From NCBI GenBank assembly GCA_903872005.1, contig CAIQJD010000456.1, positions 1-9,163 of the forward strand: 9,163 bases of DNA, given 5' to 3'. Both the position numbers and the translations under genes were made by a program. The notes beneath the pieces were generated by a model. The model made no database searches. It was not told the DNA's origin and saw only the letters and a list, made by a program, of their open reading frames with translations. How positions within the stretch are numbered: the first letter of the stretch is position 1; each line of letters opens with the position of its first letter. Of the stretch, positions 6,440 through 9,163 are shown one piece after another. Source of the stretch: an uncultured bacterium. GTDB taxonomy: Bacteria > Chloroflexota > Anaerolineae > JACIWP01.

Positions 6440-7489
6440 ATGCGTGCGCCCTATCCCATCTTCGTCACGCGTTGGTTTGCTCATCATAGCTTGGTATCTG
6501 GTTATGATCAACTGGCCTTACGTTGGCCGAATAATTACGCGACGTTGGCATTGCACCTGGAAGGCGCGGGAGGCGCACGCACGGCCGGCCGATCTGGCGC
6601 TGCCGTCCGTTTTCTGCTTGACAGCTTGGCGCGAACGGAAGGCGGTTGGATACTTCTGCGCCAACTGGCGCAAGGCCATCGCGACGGCAAGTTGATCCAC
6701 GTACTATATGGGGAAACTGACCTACCGCTGCCCTGGGTTCATCGTCTCCGTCGCGTCCCGGTTGTCGCAACCATCCATCAGCCGGTATCACATTTGACCA
6801 GGAGCGCAGCGCGCTTGCGGCGGTTGCGCCGGCAGTTGGATGGCGTGGACCTGGTGATTGCGCTGTGCCAGGAACAGCGCAGGTTCTTTGAAGAGCTTGT
6901 AGGAACGTCTCGCGTGCGGGTTGTGCCCCATGGCGTAGACACAACGTTCTTTCACCCCTGCCGGGTTGAGCGAGAGCGAAGCATCCTGATCGTGGGGGGC
7001 TGGATGCGTGATTGGGCGTATGGCGCCAGAGTGCTGCGGGCTACCCTGGAACGATGTGCCGACGTCAGCGTGCGTCTGATAGCGCCGGCCGGCGATCATC
7101 CTCTGTTGCTCTCTATGCCAGCCGCACGCCTGCAAGTCACTCCTCGTTTGTCCGACGCAGGTCTGCGGCAGGAGTATCAGACGTGCGGAGTGGCTTTCTT
7201 CCCGTTCCACGCAGCCACGGCCAACAACGCCCTGCTGGAGGCCAGCGCGTGCGGTTGTCGTATCGTGGCGACAGATGTCGGCGGAGTTCAAGAGTACGCC
7301 GGACGTTCGGCCAAGCTGTTCGAACCAGACGCAGAGCCAGCAGATGTGGCATCTGCGCTGCTGGATGAGATGGATCAGGCGGCAAAGGAGCCAATCTGCG
7401 CCGCCGCCGTCGAGCAGGCGGCTGGTCTCGACTGGGTTGAAGTGATCCGACAGATGCGAGAGGTCTATGCGAATCTGCTACATCTGTGA
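6440..7489 (+). CDS. Divergent GT-B (GT4-like) glycosyltransferase
   Basis: This 349-residue protein is shorter than its GT4 neighbours and begins directly at the base after the previous stop, indicating coupled translation. The N-terminal domain includes KLIHVLYGE (84-92) and VVATIHQPV (108-116), and a VDLVIALCQEQ strand leads to VVPHGVDTTFF (161-171), a standard GT4 hinge motif. The donor half is unusual. Where most GT4 enzymes have VGR then KG, this has IVGGWMRDW (184-192) with no matching arginine and lysine pair. At the EX7E position it has E267 in ANNALLEASACGC but A259 in place of the first acid. The GGVQEYAG and KLFEPDAEP segments after it are normal for the fold. The frame is intact and motif-rich, so I read it as an active divergent subfamily, but an inactive or accessory role is possible. 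Substrate unknown. Confidence 0.85.
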   Translation: MRAPYPIFVTRWFAHHSLVSGYDQLALRWPNNYATLALHLEGAGGARTAGRSGAAVRFLLDSLARTEGGWILLRQLAQGHRDGKLIHVLYGETDLPLPWVHRLRRVPVVATIHQPVSHLTRSAARLRRLRRQLDGVDLVIALCQEQRRFFEELVGTSRVRVVPHGVDTTFFHPCRVERERSILIVGGWMRDWAYGARVLRATLERCADVSVRLIAPAGDHPLLLSMPAARLQVTPRLSDAGLRQEYQTCGVAFFPFHAATANNALLEASACGCRIVATDVGGVQEYAGRSAKLFEPDAEPADVASALLDEMDQAAKEPICAAAVEQAAGLDWVEVIRQMREVYANLLHL

Positions 7490-8639
7490 CGGGTACCCGC
7501 CGGCGCAACGCGTCGGCGGCATCGAGGTATTCACGCAGACGCTGGCGCGAGGATTGGTCAGCCGTGGACACCAAGCGTCTGTAGTGGGCTTCAGCAACGG
7601 CTATTCTACGCCGGCCATTGAGGATGATCAGGGGGTACGTGTCGTGCGGCTGCCGGCAATTGGGAAGTCGCGGGCGCGCGGTCTACCAGTATTGCAGCAT
7701 TATGTGCACCTGGAATGGGCCATCCGGCAGGAAGTGCGGCAATCTCGATGCGAGCTCGTAGAATGCCCGGATGTGCGCGGTTCCCTGATCTTGGGCAAAT
7801 TCGGAACGCCCGTCGTCGTCCGCATGCACGGCGCACATTTTGTGTACAGCCTGGCAACGCAACGAAAGCCGCAGCGCTTCACCCCTTTCTTTGAGAAGCG
7901 CACGCTCCATTTGGCAACCCATCTCGTCGCAGTGAGCCGCTATATTCGCGACGCGACGCTGAGCGCGGCCGGCCTTGTGGGCCGGCCATGTGAGGTAGTC
8001 TACAATGGGGTAGATACGTCCCTGTTTCGGCCGGCGCCGGACGTTCGGCGGGAATCGCAGCGCATCCTCTTCGTGGGCCGGCTGACAGAGACGAAAGGCG
8101 CCCCGCAACTGTTCAAGGCGCTGCCGACGGTGTTTCATCAGCAACCCGGCGCGCATCTGCGCTTCGTTGGGAGGGATCCGGTGGAGAGCGACGGTCGCAG
8201 GGCCAGTGACCGACTGATCGGCGAGTTGCCAGAGCAAGATCGAGCGTCGGTGGTGGTCGCTGGAGAGAAACTGCATGAGGAACTCCCGCCAGAATTCCAG
8301 AAGGCTTCCGTCGTTGTCTTCCCCTCTCAAGTAGAGGCGCATCCCATCGCTGTGATCGAGGCGATGGCGTGTGGCTGCCCGGTGGTCTTCATGGCGCATG
8401 GGCCGGGGCCGGAAATGGTGACGCATGGCGAAGACGGCCTGCTGTGCGACACCGGCTCGCCGGCGGCCATCGCCGAGGCCATCATCAGCCTCCTGGCTGA
8501 TCCGGAGCGGGCGCGCCGGCTGGGGGAACGCGCCGCGGCGCGGGTCGCGCGAGAACACTCGCTGAACGTATTCATCACACAGAACGAACGATTCTACCAA
8601 TCCTGTTTGGATGATTGGATGCGAGGCAAGAAACATTGA
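7467..8639 (+). CDS. Family 4 (GT-B) glycosyltransferase
   Basis: This 390-residue enzyme has a textbook GT4 layout. MRICYICDGYPPAQRVGGIE gives the first strand and the glycine loop (G17-G18), followed by the helix VFTQTLARGLVSRGH. VVRMHGAHF (117-125) and LVAVSRYIRD (153-162) lie in the acceptor half, and VVYNGVDTSLFRP (177-189) marks the hinge. The donor half has ILFVGRLTETKG with R205 and K210 for the diphosphate, and the full EX7E motif with E290 and E298 before AMACGCPVV, then HGEDGLLCDTG. It fits retaining transferases of exopolysaccharide and lipid-linked glycan loci; no donor can be named. ATG 7467 overlaps the previous gene by 23 bases and has GAGAGG three bases upstream, slightly close but usable. 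Sampled GC content here is the highest in the window (46 of 60 bases at 8461-8520). It also contains a strong GC-only hairpin at 7967-7987. Confidence 0.95.
   Translation: MRICYICDGYPPAQRVGGIEVFTQTLARGLVSRGHQASVVGFSNGYSTPAIEDDQGVRVVRLPAIGKSRARGLPVLQHYVHLEWAIRQEVRQSRCELVECPDVRGSLILGKFGTPVVVRMHGAHFVYSLATQRKPQRFTPFFEKRTLHLATHLVAVSRYIRDATLSAAGLVGRPCEVVYNGVDTSLFRPAPDVRRESQRILFVGRLTETKGAPQLFKALPTVFHQQPGAHLRFVGRDPVESDGRRASDRLIGELPEQDRASVVVAGEKLHEELPPEFQKASVVVFPSQVEAHPIAVIEAMACGCPVVFMAHGPGPEMVTHGEDGLLCDTGSPAAIAEAIISLLADPERARRLGERAAARVAREHSLNVFITQNERFYQSCLDDWMRGKKH
7967..7987 (+). repeat. Inverted repeat of two GGCCGGCC palindromes
   Basis: Two copies of the 8-base palindrome GGCCGGCC flank the 5-base spacer TTGTG inside the GT4 gene at 7467-8639. 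Since each arm is itself palindromic, the pair can fold as a perfect 8-bp all-GC stem with a 5-base loop in either strand. There is no U tract after it, so it does not look like a terminator. In the reading frame the bases encode part of SAAGLVGRPCE, a variable stretch just before the hinge. Confidence 0.6.
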
Positions 8640-8653
8640 CCAAGGGTGCTTCG

Positions 8654-9163
8654 ATGCTACGTCAATCGGACAAGCCCCTGCGCGTCCTACATATCGTTCA
8701 TCCCAGCTTCGGCTACACCTTCAGCGGCACGACCAAGCGTATCCTGCGCCTGCTGCGCGAGTGGCAAGAACCAGAGATTACGCTCAGCCTGTGGGGTTCA
8801 GACTACCTCACGCAGACCACCGAAACCGTAGCCCAACTCTGGAGCAAGCAAATCCGGCACACTCGCCTTGTGCGGCTGGGTTGGTCTCTTAGCCTTCTGT
8901 GGATGCTACTACGCGAACGCAACCAGTATGATCTAGTACACGTACACACACTCTGGTGGGGCGGACTGCTCACTCCAATCGTTGCGCATTTGGTGGGACG
9001 CAAAGCTATCTATCACATGAGCCTACTGGGCTCTGATAATCCGAGCGCGATGCTCCTACAGAATCTGGGCAGACTGAAGCTTGCGCTCTTCAAGCATTAC
9101 GATGGGATCGTGGCTCTATCACCTGCCTTGGTCGAAGACTGCCACGGGAACAATCTTTCAAGC
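8654..9163 (+). CDS. GT4-like glycosyltransferase, N-terminal domain (3' partial)
   Basis: A frame of 170 codons without a stop runs from ATG 8654 to the window edge. AAGGGTG at 8642-8648 lies at a good distance upstream, and the start is 14 bases after the previous stop, consistent with one transcript. The protein opens with LRVLHIVHPSFGYTFSGTTK (residues 9-28): a first beta strand and a loop in which SGTTK stands where GT4 enzymes usually have two glycines. YDLVHVHTLWWGGLLTP (about residues 96-112) is the typical second motif of the acceptor domain, followed by AIYHMSLLGSDNPS, and IVALSPALVEDC near the end leads to the expected hinge. The donor domain with its EX7E motif would lie beyond the window, so activity cannot be judged. 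Sampled GC here falls back to 47-60%, lower than in the preceding gene. Confidence 0.82.
   Translation, partial: MLRQSDKPLRVLHIVHPSFGYTFSGTTKRILRLLREWQEPEITLSLWGSDYLTQTTETVAQLWSKQIRHTRLVRLGWSLSLLWMLLRERNQYDLVHVHTLWWGGLLTPIVAHLVGRKAIYHMSLLGSDNPSAMLLQNLGRLKLALFKHYDGIVALSPALVEDCHGNNLSS

Noticed and set aside
6440..7489. Pseudogene call for the divergent GT-B gene
   Set aside because: The frame is uninterrupted, the hinge and C-terminal motifs are intact and it is tightly packed with neighbours; motif differences look like subfamily divergence.
7967..7987. Rho-independent terminator
   Set aside because: The stem is strong, but it lies inside a complete coding region and is not followed by a T run.
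7683..8636. Long antisense open frame (317 codons) opposite the GT4 gene
   Set aside because: It mirrors a GC-rich gene with full GT4 motifs; the antisense translation has no recognisable domain. The same applies to minus-strand frames at 487-1080, 3158-3634, 6465-6944 and 6788-7291.
8611..8892. Plus-strand frame of 93 codons across the start of the last gene
   Set aside because: The frame from 8654 has GT4 motifs, a good ribosome binding site and stays open to the window edge; this one has no motif and overlaps it in another frame.
1..9163. CRISPR arrays, tRNA or rRNA genes, insertion sequences, attachment sites
   Set aside because: No spaced direct repeats, cloverleaf-like sequences, transposase motifs or terminal inverted repeats were seen on reading both strands.

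Overview
This is a 9.2 kb piece of a bacterial surface-polysaccharide or glycan biosynthesis locus. Ten reading frames are listed. Nine are well supported: two nucleotide-sugar tailoring enzymes followed by seven glycosyltransferases. The tenth is a doubtful 29-codon frame in a gap. All lie on the + strand with no gap over 110 bases. The first and last genes run off the window. I see no tRNA, rRNA, insertion sequence, CRISPR array or convincing terminator. The DNA is moderately GC-rich, and start codons and ribosome binding sites look ordinary for bacteria. The GC-rich, loosely spaced style would suit, for example, Chloroflexota, but nothing here fixes the taxon and I hold that only weakly.

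Layout. Bases 1-1841 are the sugar-making module: the C-terminal part of a DegT/DnrJ/EryC1 PLP aminotransferase with perosamine-synthase-like motifs, then a sugar N-formyltransferase. Together they most simply suggest a nucleotide-linked 4-formamido-4,6-dideoxyhexose, such as GDP-N-formylperosamine. The hexose configuration is inferred, not shown. Bases 1846-1935 hold the doubtful small frame. From 1951 to the end come glycosyltransferases in the order GT2, GT4, GT4, GT2, GT4, GT4, GT4 (the last truncated).

How it works together. The first two enzymes would make an activated formamido sugar in the cytoplasm. The glycosyltransferases would then add it and other sugars one at a time to a lipid-linked or protein-linked acceptor on the inner face of the membrane. 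Initiating transferase, flippase, polymerase, ABC exporter and the dehydratase that would feed the aminotransferase are all outside the window, so export route and final product cannot be read here.

Two structural points stand out. Base composition and gene packing change near 4100: genes before it are about 45-53% GC in sampled lines and separated by 59-109 bases, while most genes after it are about 58-77% GC and several overlap or abut. Also, two of the GT4 enzymes (2879-4102 and 6440-7489) lack the first acid of the usual EX7E motif, and the second also lacks the usual donor-phosphate loop. I found no sign of a wholly new system. The interest lies in the formamido-sugar pair, the long run of transferases, the mosaic composition and a strong GC hairpin inside one gene.
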